In this document: in pieces, positions 1 through 7,725 of the stretch
How positions within the stretch are numbered: position 1 is the first letter of the stretch
Layout of the letters: each line of letters opens with the position of its first letter
DNA from: Ramlibacter albus
Lineage (GTDB): Bacteria > Pseudomonadota > Gammaproteobacteria > Burkholderiales > Burkholderiaceae_C
Direction: 5' to 3'
Assembly: GCF_014297445.1 (NCBI RefSeq)
Contig: NZ_JACORU010000005.1
Location: forward strand, 1-64,000
Length of the DNA: 64,000 bases
Made by a program: the position numbers and the translations under genes
Notes under the pieces: model-generated
The model's database searches: none
The model's input: the letters and a program-made list of their open reading frames with translations, nothing else
What the model was told of the DNA's origin: nothing

Positions 1-20
1 AAAAGGGGCCGTGAGGCCCC
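1..20 (-). terminator. possible intrinsic terminator
   Basis: A six-base-pair perfect stem (GGGGCC / GGCCCC, positions 5-10 and 15-20) closes a GTGA loop and is preceded by AAAA. Read on the minus strand it is a GC hairpin followed by TTTT at the window edge. No minus-strand gene immediately upstream was found, so the served transcript is unknown. It could also act weakly for a plus-strand gene ending outside the window. Confidence 0.4.
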
Positions 21-40
21 TCAAATCGACAGGAAAACCG

Positions 41-118
41 ATGAAACCCGCTCGCGCGAACCTCAGATCCAGCCTCGCGAAACGCGTGCGTCGAAAATCG
101 GCCGCTAAATCAGCGTAG
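41..118 (+). CDS. possible 25-residue basic peptide
   Basis: A short reading frame begins with ATG six bases after an AGGA ribosome-binding-like sequence and encodes 25 residues rich in Arg, Lys, Ala and Ser (starting MKPARANLRSSL). It has no hydrophobic segment and no recognised motif. It lies just after the hairpin at the window start and before a gene remnant. The Shine-Dalgarno match is its only support; a chance frame is equally plausible. Confidence 0.25.
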   Translation: MKPARANLRSSLAKRVRRKSAAKSA

Positions 119-130
119 CCCTAGCTAGTT

Positions 131-211
131 GGCCTGCTCGCGCTGATGCACGAGATCGACCACAACGGGCTCAAGCATCTGCTCGATCCTTTGCGCGGCC
201 GCCCTTCCTAG
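131..211 (+). pseudogene. duplicated 3' fragment of the DUF3820 gene
   Basis: These 27 codons, including the TAG stop, encode a C-terminal segment (LLALMHEIDHNGLKHLLDPL) essentially identical to the end of the intact DUF3820-family gene at 890-1105. At the DNA level the two copies differ at only a few bases before diverging in the last codons (RGRPS versus RNRRP). There is no matching 5' part upstream, so it is a truncated duplicate, about 0.9 kb from the intact copy and in the same orientation. What lies between the copies is the WGxxGxxG protein and its small membrane partner. Confidence 0.8.
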
Positions 212-393
212 CGGCCCCCGAAGAAGAGCCCCGGCCACCGGCCTTCGCGACCTCCCTCAGCGGGTTCGCCGCTTGTGTAGGACACGTCTATTGCTGGCCC
301 GCCCCCGTTTACATCGCCCGCGGTCCTCCCCCGACGAAGCCCCCCATTGGCTGCGCGCAACCATGTAGTCACACCAACCAAGGAGCAGTACAC

Positions 394-720
394 ATGAAAA
401 AACTTTCCCTGATCGCCGCCGTCGTCGCCTTGGGCACGGCCTGTGCCATGCCCGTGATGGCTCAAGACACGATGACGATGGGCTCGGGCCGCAGCACTGC
501 CAATACGCAATCCACGGCCGCCGCTCCGGACACGGCGAGCACGTCCACGCAGACGATGGGCGCCGGCCCGTCCGACATGGGCTCTTCGTCGACGACGCAG
601 CGTGACGACCATCGCGACATGGGCTGGATCGGCCTGCTCGGCCTGGCCGGCCTGCTGGGCCTGCGCCGCAAGCGCCACGACCACCACGAAAACTACAACC
701 GCACTTCCACCGCGCGCTGA
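394..720 (+). CDS. secreted WGxxGxxG-type small protein
   Basis: A 108-residue protein with a clear Sec signal peptide (MKKLSLIAAVVALGTACAMPVMAQ, cleavage near residue 24). A low-complexity Thr/Ser/Ala/Met linker follows, then a C-terminal motif of the WGxxGxxG type (MGWIGLLGLAGLLGLRRK) and a basic tail RRKRHDHH. That hydrophobic-plus-basic C-terminus matches the sorting-like tail of the WGxxGxxG-CTERM family, whose function is unknown. The start follows AAGGAG at a good distance. The next small gene begins inside the stop codon, implying translational coupling. I infer an exported, inner-membrane-anchored protein. Confidence 0.75.
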   Translation: MKKLSLIAAVVALGTACAMPVMAQDTMTMGSGRSTANTQSTAAAPDTASTSTQTMGAGPSDMGSSSTTQRDDHRDMGWIGLLGLAGLLGLRRKRHDHHENYNRTSTAR

Positions 721-818
721 TGTTCTTCTTCTTCTCGAACAAGCTCGGCTGGGTCGGTTCGATCCTGGTCTCTCTCGTGCTCTCGCTGCTGGTCTGGGCC
801 TTGTTGAAGCTCTTCTAG
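720..818 (+). CDS. 32-residue single-span membrane protein
   Basis: A very short gene whose ATG overlaps the TGA of the preceding gene (TGATG), encoding a 32-residue peptide. It starts MFFFFSNKLGWVGS and is followed by one hydrophobic helix (ILVSLVLSLLVWALLKLF). Small proteins with an N-terminal FSNKLG-like segment and a single transmembrane span recur in Comamonadaceae, though I know no assigned role. Translational coupling with the WGxxGxxG protein suggests co-production at the inner membrane. Support comes from the overlap, the continuous hydrophobic span and absence of frame interruption; a database match would settle it. Confidence 0.55.
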   Translation: MFFFFSNKLGWVGSILVSLVLSLLVWALLKLF

Positions 819-889
819 CGCAGGGCGGTTGACGGTGCGGGGTGGGCCCAGGCTCACCCCGCTTTGCTTCAGCGCGCGACAATGCCAGC

Positions 890-1105
890 ATGTCGGACCC
901 GCTCGACCTCCTCGTCAAAACCGAAATGCCCTACGGCAAGCACAATGGCACGCTCATCGCGGACCTCCCCGGCAACTACCTGAACTGGTTCGCCCGCGAA
1001 GGCTTCCCCCCGGGCCAGCTGGGCCGCCTGCTCGCCCTGATGCACGAGATCGACCACAACGGGCTCAAGCACCTTCTCGATCCCTTGCGCAACCGACGTC
1101 CCTAA
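890..1105 (+). CDS. DUF3820 family protein
   Basis: A 71-residue cytoplasmic protein starting MSDPLDLLVKTEMPYGKHNG and carrying the family's conserved MPYGKHxGxLIxDLPxxYLxWF core. The family is annotated as putative quorum-sensing-regulated virulence factor, but its biochemical role is unknown. The ATG at 890 was preferred over the one at 842 because the family begins close to the MPYGK motif and the upstream 16 residues look like spacer. The stop overlaps the stop of a convergent broken cytochrome gene. A 3' fragment is duplicated at 131-211. Confidence 0.8.
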   Translation: MSDPLDLLVKTEMPYGKHNGTLIADLPGNYLNWFAREGFPPGQLGRLLALMHEIDHNGLKHLLDPLRNRRP

Positions 1106-1634
1106 CGCCCGCCAAGAGGCATCGGCGGCAGCGAGCGCAGGTAAGCCATCATCGCCGCAATGTCGGCATCGGTCATCAGGCGGTACGCCGCCGTCGGCAT
1201 CACGGGCTTGTACTTGATCCCCTGCGGGCTCACGTTCTCGCGCAGCGCCGCCGCGAACTGCGCTTCGCTCCAGTCGCGCAGCCCGCTCTCGTGCGGCGTG
1301 AGGTTGCGGCTCAGGCTGTCGCCGTACGGCCGCTTCAGCAGCTGGCCGCCGGCGCCCGTGAACTGCTTCAGCGGCTTGCCGCTGTCGTCTCGCGGCGTAT
1401 GGCAACCCATGCGGCGCGGTAGCTTTCGAAGGGCATGGGCGGCCCGATGACGCTGCCGTCCGGCCGGATGCCCTCGCGGATCGCGCGCGCCAGTTCGGCA
1501 TCGGTCCACTTGCCGATGCCCGTCTCGGGGTCCGGCGTGATGTTGGACGCGAATGCGCGATACGCCGGCTCCGGCAGCGCGATCCCGCCGGCCAGGCCGA
1601 GGGCGGGCTTGCGCTCGCCATTCAAAGCCTCCAT
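1102..1634 (-). pseudogene. decayed diheme c-type cytochrome
   Basis: Two out-of-frame segments together resemble a two-domain cytochrome c of the alcohol/aldehyde dehydrogenase-subunit type. The upstream segment (1368-1634) has the heme-domain signature SNITPDPETGIGKW and GPPMPFESYR but lacks the preceding CxxCH. The downstream segment (1102 to about 1390) begins with a residual CHTPRDDSGKP and carries SRNLTPHESGLRDWSEAQF and an AYLRSLPP helix. The signal peptide and first heme site are missing at the 5' end, and the end of domain 1 plus the start of domain 2 are deleted at the frame change. I call it a pseudogene with a 5' truncation and an internal deletion. Confidence 0.75.
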
Positions 1635-1671
1635 CCGTGACGATCACAACGGTAGCGCGATAAACTGCGCC

Positions 1672-2661
1672 ATGCCCGACACAGCTCGCGCAACGTCTCG
1701 CCGCCACGCGGTGGTGGCATTCTGTGCGGGCGTCCTGGCGGCACGCTTTGCGCGTGCCCAGGCCAAGGTCCATCGTATCGGTTACCTCACCCCGGGTGCA
1801 AACGGCAGCGCCCTCCAGAACGCTTTCTTCCAGGGCATGCGCGCGCTGGGCTATGTCGAAGGCGCCAATCTCGCCGTCGAAAAACGTTTCACCGGCAACC
1901 AGTACGAGCTGTTCCCCGGCCTTGCGGCCGAACTCGTGAAGCTGAAGATGGACGTGATCGTCGCCGTCACGACCCCCGCCGCGCTCGCGGTGCAGAAGGC
2001 AAGCAGCACGATCCCCACGGTTGCCATCTCCGTGAGCGACCCGGTGGCCTCCGGCCTTGCATCGAGCCTGGGGCGGCCGGGCGGCAACGTCACGGGCATG
2101 TCGGACACGACCACGGACCTCGCCCCGAAGCTGCTCGAGCTGTTGAAGAGCCTCAAGCCGGCACTTGCGCGCGTGGCACTCCTGGTCAACCCTGGCAATC
2201 CCAATCACCTGGTCTACGCCAACGCGTTCCCGCCGGCGGCTACCCAGTTCGGTGTGGCGGTTGCTCGTTACGACGCAAGCTCGGTGCAGGAGCTGGAGCG
2301 CGCCTTCACCCTCATGGCCGATGCGCGGCCGGACGGGCTGGTCGTTGCCACCGACGCATTTCTCTATAACCACAGTGCGCTGATCGCGAAGCTTGCATTG
2401 GCCAACAAGCTGCCTGCGGTGTTCGCATACCGGCAGGAAGCGCTCAATGGCGGGCTGATGAGCTATGGGCCCAGCAGCCTGGACCTCTTCCGCCGCGCCG
2501 CGGGCACGGTGGACAAGATCCTGCGGGGCGCCAAGCCGGGCGAACTGCCCTTCGAGCAGCCGACGCTGTTCGACCTTGTCGTCAATCTCAAGACGGCGAA
2601 CGCGCTCGGCATCAAGGTGCCGCAGTCGCTGCTGGTGCGCGCCACCGAAGTTGTCGAGTAA
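1672..2661 (+). CDS. ABC-type substrate-binding protein (TrpX/PF04392-like)
   Basis: A 329-residue periplasmic protein of the ABC_sub_bind family, which binds small ligands for ABC importers (tryptophan/tyrosine-type in some members). It has a basic N-terminus with a hydrophobic stretch ending at an ARAQ cleavage site near residue 31, then the family opening KVHRIGYLTPG. Conserved features include LAAELVKLKMDVIVAVTTPAA, PTVAISVSDPVASGL and GRPGGNVTG. The ATG at 1672 was chosen because a longer frame starting at 1435 would run through the antisense of the cytochrome remnant. No permease or ATPase gene adjoins it, so it is an orphan binding protein as often seen in Burkholderiales. Confidence 0.85.
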   Translation: MPDTARATSRRHAVVAFCAGVLAARFARAQAKVHRIGYLTPGANGSALQNAFFQGMRALGYVEGANLAVEKRFTGNQYELFPGLAAELVKLKMDVIVAVTTPAALAVQKASSTIPTVAISVSDPVASGLASSLGRPGGNVTGMSDTTTDLAPKLLELLKSLKPALARVALLVNPGNPNHLVYANAFPPAATQFGVAVARYDASSVQELERAFTLMADARPDGLVVATDAFLYNHSALIAKLALANKLPAVFAYRQEALNGGLMSYGPSSLDLFRRAAGTVDKILRGAKPGELPFEQPTLFDLVVNLKTANALGIKVPQSLLVRATEVVE

Positions 2662-2727
2662 CGCGCAACCCCAGCTCATCCACATCTCCGGGGTAAGCTG
2701 AGCGGCTACGTTCCAGGGGAGACCTCC

Positions 2728-4404
2728 ATGCCGCAACAAGACTTGCCCGGCGCACCCGAACCCGCCGACATCGACTTCACCCGCCGGCGCCTCATGCTCG
2801 GCGCGGGCTCCGCCATCGCGCTCGGCAGCACACTGGGCCTGGCCGCATGCGGCGGCGGCGGCGACGCGGAGAAGGAGCCCTTCGGCTTCGGCGTCGCGAG
2901 TGGCGACCCGCTGGCGGACCGCGTCATCATCTGGACGCGTGCGAACCGGCTCTCGGAGTCGGTCACGCTGCAGTGGGAGATGGCGCTCGACACGTCTTTC
3001 ACCAACATCGTGAAATCGGGCACCGCGCTGGCCGAACTCGCGCACGACAGCACCGTGAAGGTGGACGTGACCGGCCTGCAGCCCGCCACCACGTACTTCT
3101 ACCGGTTCAAGAACGGCTCGGTCATTTCCGAAACGGGCCGCACGCGCACGCTGCCGGTCGGCGGCGTGCAGCAGGTCAAGCTCGGCGTTTTCTCGTGCGC
3201 CGCCTATTCGATCGGGCAGTTCCACGTCTACAACCACGCCGCCGCCCGCGGTGACCTCGACGCAGCGCTCATGCTGGGCGACTACATCTACGAGACGGGC
3301 CTCACCGACACCGAGCAGCTGGCCGCGCGCGTCATCGGGCGCGAGGCCGACCCGAAGGGCGAACTGCACACGCTCAACGAGTACCGCCTGCGTTACCAGC
3401 GCTACCACTCCGACGCCGACCTGCGCGGCATCCGCCGCAACATGCCGCTGATCGGCGTGTGGGACGACCACGAGATCGTCAACGACCTGTGGCGCGATGG
3501 CGCAGGCGGGCACGACCCGGCCACCGAAGGCAGCTTTGCCGCGCGCAGGGCCGCGGCCGTGCAGGCGTACCACGAGTGGATGCCCACGCGCACCGGCACG
3601 GACCCGCTCAGGATCTACCGCTCCTTCGACTTCGGCAACCTGGTGTCGCTGCACATGCTCGACACGCGCCTCATCGGCCGCGATGCGCCGATCGGCCGCG
3701 ACGCTTACCTCGCAGGTGCGGCGGACGCGCCGGGCCGCCAGATGCTCGGCCCCGAACAGGAGGCGTGGCTGGCCGCGGGGCTGCAGGCATCCTCTGCCAC
3801 GTGGCAGGTGCTGGGGCAGCAGGTGGTGTTCGGCGGCATGCGCATCCCGCTGTCCGTCTACGACAACTTCAGCGAGGACGCGATCAACGCCTTCCTCGCC
3901 GCGCTGGACACGCCGGAGGCCTCGCGCAGCGACGCGCAACGCGCGCTCCTCGCACAGCCGCGCATCGGCTACGAGCTCACCAACTGGGACAGCTTTCCCG
4001 CGGCGCGCGAGCGCGTGATGGCGATGGCTCGCGCCGGCGACAGGAACCTGGTGGTGCTCTCGGGCGACAGCCACAACGCGTGGGCGCACGACCTGCGCGA
4101 CGCGGCCGGCCGTCGCATCGGTGTGGAGTTTGCAACCCCCTCGGTGACGTCGACGGGCCTGGAGATCGCGCACCCGAAGGTCGCGCGCGGCTTCCTTGCC
4201 GATTCGTTCCTGCGCATGGTGCCGGACCTGAAGTACGCGGACACCGCGCGGCGCGGCTACGTGGCGGTGAATTTCACGCCCACGTCGGTCACGGGCGAGT
4301 TCGTGTTCGTGACTTCCGTCCTGGAGAACAACTATTCGGCGGCCGTGGGCCCGGCGCTGCAAGCGCAGGCGGGGCCGGCGGGGCGCGAACTCAGGAGGGT
4401 GTAG
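2728..4404 (+). CDS. phoD: PhoD-like alkaline phosphatase
   Basis: A 558-residue exported phosphoesterase of the PhoD family, which hydrolyses phosphate mono- or diesters with a metal centre. The N-terminus has a twin-arginine signal (TRRRLMLGAG, residues 18-27) followed by a lipobox-like LAAC near residue 41, suggesting a Tat-exported lipoprotein. A fibronectin-like N-terminal PhoD domain (FGFGVASGDPLADRVIIWTR) precedes the catalytic domain. Likely metal ligands sit in MLGDYIYE, WDDHEIVNDLWR and LSGDSHNAW. AGGGGAG lies 9 bases before the ATG. No Pho box was identified. It could act on phospholipid or nucleotide substrates; the sequence does not tell which. Confidence 0.88.
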   Translation: MPQQDLPGAPEPADIDFTRRRLMLGAGSAIALGSTLGLAACGGGGDAEKEPFGFGVASGDPLADRVIIWTRANRLSESVTLQWEMALDTSFTNIVKSGTALAELAHDSTVKVDVTGLQPATTYFYRFKNGSVISETGRTRTLPVGGVQQVKLGVFSCAAYSIGQFHVYNHAAARGDLDAALMLGDYIYETGLTDTEQLAARVIGREADPKGELHTLNEYRLRYQRYHSDADLRGIRRNMPLIGVWDDHEIVNDLWRDGAGGHDPATEGSFAARRAAAVQAYHEWMPTRTGTDPLRIYRSFDFGNLVSLHMLDTRLIGRDAPIGRDAYLAGAADAPGRQMLGPEQEAWLAAGLQASSATWQVLGQQVVFGGMRIPLSVYDNFSEDAINAFLAALDTPEASRSDAQRALLAQPRIGYELTNWDSFPAARERVMAMARAGDRNLVVLSGDSHNAWAHDLRDAAGRRIGVEFATPSVTSTGLEIAHPKVARGFLADSFLRMVPDLKYADTARRGYVAVNFTPTSVTGEFVFVTSVLENNYSAAVGPALQAQAGPAGRELRRV

Positions 4405-4490
4405 GGGCAGGGAACTGGCGGGCGGCCGCCGGTGCGCTACAGTTTGAGCCTCATCAATGGATGAGCTCGACCCCGTCGGGAGACTGTCGC

Positions 4491-7184
4491 ATGGAAAACG
4501 AATCGCCGCCTCCGCGTCCGCTTGCCGGCGGCAACGGCGACATGCTCACGCGGGCCGAAGAAATGGCCAAGGTAGGCGGCTGGGTCACCGATCTGGCCGA
4601 CCGCACTTTGGCCTGGACGCCCGGCATGCATGCGATCCACGGCGTGCCCGCGGACTACAAGCCGTCCTTCAACGAACACCGCCGCTTCTTCGACGACGCA
4701 TCCAACGCGCAGATCGACCGCGCCGCCGATGCGGCGGTCAAGGAGGGCAAGGGCTGGGACCTGCAGTTGCCGATGCGCCGCCCGGACGGCTCGCAGGTCT
4801 GGGTGCGCTCGGTGGGCCACGTGGAATGGCAAGAGGGGCGTGTCCGCAGGCTGGTGGGTACCCTGCAGGACATCACGGAGCTGCACGAGCGCGAGGTGAA
4901 GCTGGCGGCCGCGAACGAGCTGCTCCACTCCGTCGTCGACAACCTGCCCTGCGGCCTGAGCGTGTTCGACGAATCGCTGCGCCTGCTGGTCGACAACGCG
5001 GAATTCAGGCGGCTGCTCGGCCTGCCCCCGTCGCTCTTCGCGGACGGCGCGGTGGACTTCCAGCGGATCATCCGTTTCAATGCCGACCGCGGCGAATACG
5101 GGCCCGACGCCGATGCGGCATTCGAGTCGATCGTGGCGCGCGCGGCGGCGCCCGTTCCGCACGCGTTCCACCGCACGCGGCCAAACGGCACCGTCCTCGA
5201 CATCCGCGGCGCGCCGCTGCCCCGCGGCGGCTTCGTCACCACGTACATGGACGTCACCGCGGAGAGCCGGATGCGGGAGGCCCTGCGCCGCAGCGAAGAG
5301 CGCCAGGCGCGTGCCCTGGATGCGTCCCGCGTCGTGCTCTGGGACTACGACGCCGCAGCGGACGTGCTCTACCTCTCCGAACGCTGGTCGGAGCTGATGG
5401 GGGAGCCCCGTGCCCCGACGGTCACCTCGATGTCCGCCCTGGTCGCACGCATTCCGCAAGAAGAGCGCGAGGCCGTGCGCGCAGCGTGGTTCGCCGCGTT
5501 GAGAGGCACGGCCGGCCAGTTCACGAGCGAACACCGGGTGGTCGCCGCCTCCGGCAACGAGGTCTGGTTCATGGTGCAGGGCAGGGTGGTCGAGAGGGAC
5601 ACGGGCGGCAGGGCACTGCGAGTGACCGGTACGAATACCGACATCACGCGCCGCAAGGCGATGGAGAGCGCGCTGGAGGCCGCCAAGGCCGCGGCAGAGC
5701 GGTCCAATCGGGCAAAGAGCGACTTCGTTGCCACGATCAGCCATGAGATGAGGACGCCGCTGCACGGCGTGCTGACCTTGCTGCGGCTGATCCCCGCGCA
5801 GCACGACCCCGCCGTTGCGGCAAGGTATGCGGGGCTCGCGGAGTCCAGCGCGCAGGCCATGCTGAAATTGATCGACGAGCTGCTCGACGACAGCAAGCTC
5901 GAGGCCGGCAAACTCCAGATAGCTGCCGCGCAGTTCGACCAGGAGGCGATGCTCGACGAGCTCGGCGCGGTCTTTCGCGAGCGCGCACGCGAGAAGGACC
6001 TCGAGTTCGTCGTCCAGCGTGGCGCGGGCGTGCCCGGGTACGTCAGGCTGGACGGTTTTCGCCTGCGGCAGATCCTGCAGAACCTGCTCGCCAACGCGAT
6101 CAAGTTCACCGGGTCGGGGTCGATCACGCTGGCCGTCTCGTGCGAAGCGGACGGCATGCTCGCCTATGAGGTGCGGGACACCGGCATCGGCATGAGCGAG
6201 GGGGCACTCGCGCGCTTGTTCGACCGGTTCCACCAGGCCGACGCTGCGACGGCAGCGCGCTTCGGCGGAACGGGGCTGGGGCTGGCCATCTCGAAGGAGC
6301 TGGCCCAGCTGATGGGGGGCGACATCACGGTGACGAGCGAGGAGGCGGTGGGTACCCGATTCCTGCTGCGGGTTCCCTTCGAACCGTGCGATGCGCCCCG
6401 GCACGGCTTCGCGCCGACGGCGGCGCCGGTGGCGCAGCCGATGTACAGGCGCGATGGCAGGGTGGTTGTCGTGGACGACAACGAATTGAACCGGCTCGTC
6501 GCCTGCGAACTGCTCAAGCGCCTCGGCGTGAAAGAGGTGGACACGGCGACCGACGGGCACGCCGGAGTGGAACTTGTACTTGCGCGCCGGCCCGACCTCG
6601 TGCTGATGGATTGCCAGATGCCCGGGTTGGACGGCTACGAAGCCGCAGCGCGCCTGCGGCAATCCGGCTATGACGGCGGCATCGTCGCATTCACGGCGGG
6701 GCAAGGCGAGGCGGAGCTTGCGCGTTGCAGGGCGGCGGGCATGGACGCCACGCTGGGCAAGCCCGTGGACGTGCAGACGCTGCGTGCCGTCCTCGACCAA
6801 TGGCTGGTGCGGGATGCGCAGCGTACCGAGCTGGACTTCAACCGGGCCGCTTTCGAGGACCGCTTCGCGTCGGATCGTGACCTGGGCCGCATGGCGCTGG
6901 TGATCTTCGTGGAAACCGGGGCTTCGGACATTCGCGCGCTGCTCGAGGAAGCGCAGCGCGGTGACCGCCAAGCCATCCACAGGATCTCGCACAAGCTGGC
7001 CGGCAGTGCCGGTACCGTGGCTGCCGACCGGGTGTGGAAGCTGTCCACATGGCTGGAGGCATTCGCCGCGGAAGCCGCGATCGACGAGCTCGGGCAAGCG
7101 GCGCAGAAGCTTCGCGATGCGTTTGACCGCTTCGCGGGCGCGGCGCAAGCTGAGCTCGCTCGGCGCGGGCAGGGTGACCGGTAA
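4491..7184 (+). CDS. hybrid sensor histidine kinase (PAS3-HisKA-HATPase-REC-HPt)
   Basis: An 897-residue soluble hybrid kinase. Three PAS-type sensory domains (about residues 20-130, 145-260 and 275-390, each ending in a DIT/DVT motif) precede a HisKA domain with the phospho-acceptor His418 (ATISHEMRTPL). An HATPase with N, G1 and G2 boxes follows (NLLANAIKFT, DTGIGM, GGTGLGLAI). Next come a receiver domain with Asp707 (VLMDCQMPG) and a C-terminal HPt with His834 (RISHKLAGSAG). No transmembrane segment is visible, so signals are probably cytosolic. A full internal His-Asp-His relay implies an external response regulator, not encoded nearby. The ATG at 4491 follows a GGGAG; an in-frame ATG at 4461 is an alternative. 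Confidence 0.92.
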   Translation: MENESPPPRPLAGGNGDMLTRAEEMAKVGGWVTDLADRTLAWTPGMHAIHGVPADYKPSFNEHRRFFDDASNAQIDRAADAAVKEGKGWDLQLPMRRPDGSQVWVRSVGHVEWQEGRVRRLVGTLQDITELHEREVKLAAANELLHSVVDNLPCGLSVFDESLRLLVDNAEFRRLLGLPPSLFADGAVDFQRIIRFNADRGEYGPDADAAFESIVARAAAPVPHAFHRTRPNGTVLDIRGAPLPRGGFVTTYMDVTAESRMREALRRSEERQARALDASRVVLWDYDAAADVLYLSERWSELMGEPRAPTVTSMSALVARIPQEEREAVRAAWFAALRGTAGQFTSEHRVVAASGNEVWFMVQGRVVERDTGGRALRVTGTNTDITRRKAMESALEAAKAAAERSNRAKSDFVATISHEMRTPLHGVLTLLRLIPAQHDPAVAARYAGLAESSAQAMLKLIDELLDDSKLEAGKLQIAAAQFDQEAMLDELGAVFRERAREKDLEFVVQRGAGVPGYVRLDGFRLRQILQNLLANAIKFTGSGSITLAVSCEADGMLAYEVRDTGIGMSEGALARLFDRFHQADAATAARFGGTGLGLAISKELAQLMGGDITVTSEEAVGTRFLLRVPFEPCDAPRHGFAPTAAPVAQPMYRRDGRVVVVDDNELNRLVACELLKRLGVKEVDTATDGHAGVELVLARRPDLVLMDCQMPGLDGYEAAARLRQSGYDGGIVAFTAGQGEAELARCRAAGMDATLGKPVDVQTLRAVLDQWLVRDAQRTELDFNRAAFEDRFASDRDLGRMALVIFVETGASDIRALLEEAQRGDRQAIHRISHKLAGSAGTVAADRVWKLSTWLEAFAAEAAIDELGQAAQKLRDAFDRFAGAAQAELARRGQGDR

Positions 7185-7234
7185 CCGGCTGCTGGCCGAG
7201 CTCGCGGGTGGCTGGGCGCCGATTGCTTTGATCG

Positions 7235-7588
7235 TCAGCGATACCGCGGGTCGTTCGGGAAGCGGTCGTACGCGTTCGGCACGCCGTCGCCGTCGTTGTC
7301 GTACTGCGGCGCCATCGCGTACGGCGTGCCACTGGAGATCACGTTGCCGTACTGGTCGACGTAGGTCGGCTGGCTCACGATGGTCTGCCGGCCGTCCTTG
7401 TCGACCTGCACCTGGCGGCCGTACGCGTCGGTGTACACCTGCACGATCGTGCCGGCCGGGCGCGGGTCGTACGGGATGCCGAAGATGCTGGAGATGGCGT
7501 TCCCCACGCTGTCGATCACGTCGGCTTGCGCCACACCGCCGAACGCGCATGCAGCCACGGCGGCTGCGGTCAAGATGAACTTCTTCAT
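7235..7588 (-). CDS. secreted protein with calcium-binding (TSP3-like) C-terminus
   Basis: A 117-residue protein with a Sec signal peptide (MKKFILTAAAVAACAFGGVAQA, cleavage near residue 22). A middle part is rich in Tyr, Gln and Val, and the C-terminus is Asp-rich (YDNDGDGVPNAYDRFPNDP), matching the calcium-binding thrombospondin type 3 repeat loop. A second protein at 35756-36115 shares this exact architecture and the tail YDxDGDGVxNxxDRxPNDP but little else. I infer a periplasmic or surface calcium-binding protein; function unknown. It stands alone, convergent with the sensor kinase and divergent from the aldo/keto reductase. Confidence 0.75.
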   Translation of the reverse strand: MKKFILTAAAVAACAFGGVAQADVIDSVGNAISSIFGIPYDPRPAGTIVQVYTDAYGRQVQVDKDGRQTIVSQPTYVDQYGNVISSGTPYAMAPQYDNDGDGVPNAYDRFPNDPRYR

Positions 7589-7725
7589 GAGCTACTCCTG
7601 TGCGGATCATTCCGCTTTCAGCCATTGCAACCGCGAGCCGGCAGCAGCGGCAGCAGTGCACCGGCCGCGCAGGTGTGCGGCGAGTCCTGCGCGGCTGTAG
7701 GCCCGGGAGGCTCATACTTGGCCCC

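Noticed and set aside
1102-4362. A 1086-codon open frame on the minus strand opposite the PhoD gene
   Set aside because: It is Arg/His/Val-rich antisense of a well-supported gene; only its last part (1102 to about 1390) matches a real family, as the cytochrome remnant.
3459-4490. Upstream extension of the sensor kinase frame by 344 codons
   Set aside because: The extension lies inside the PhoD gene in another frame and has no domain content; the ATG at 4491 has a ribosome-binding-like site.
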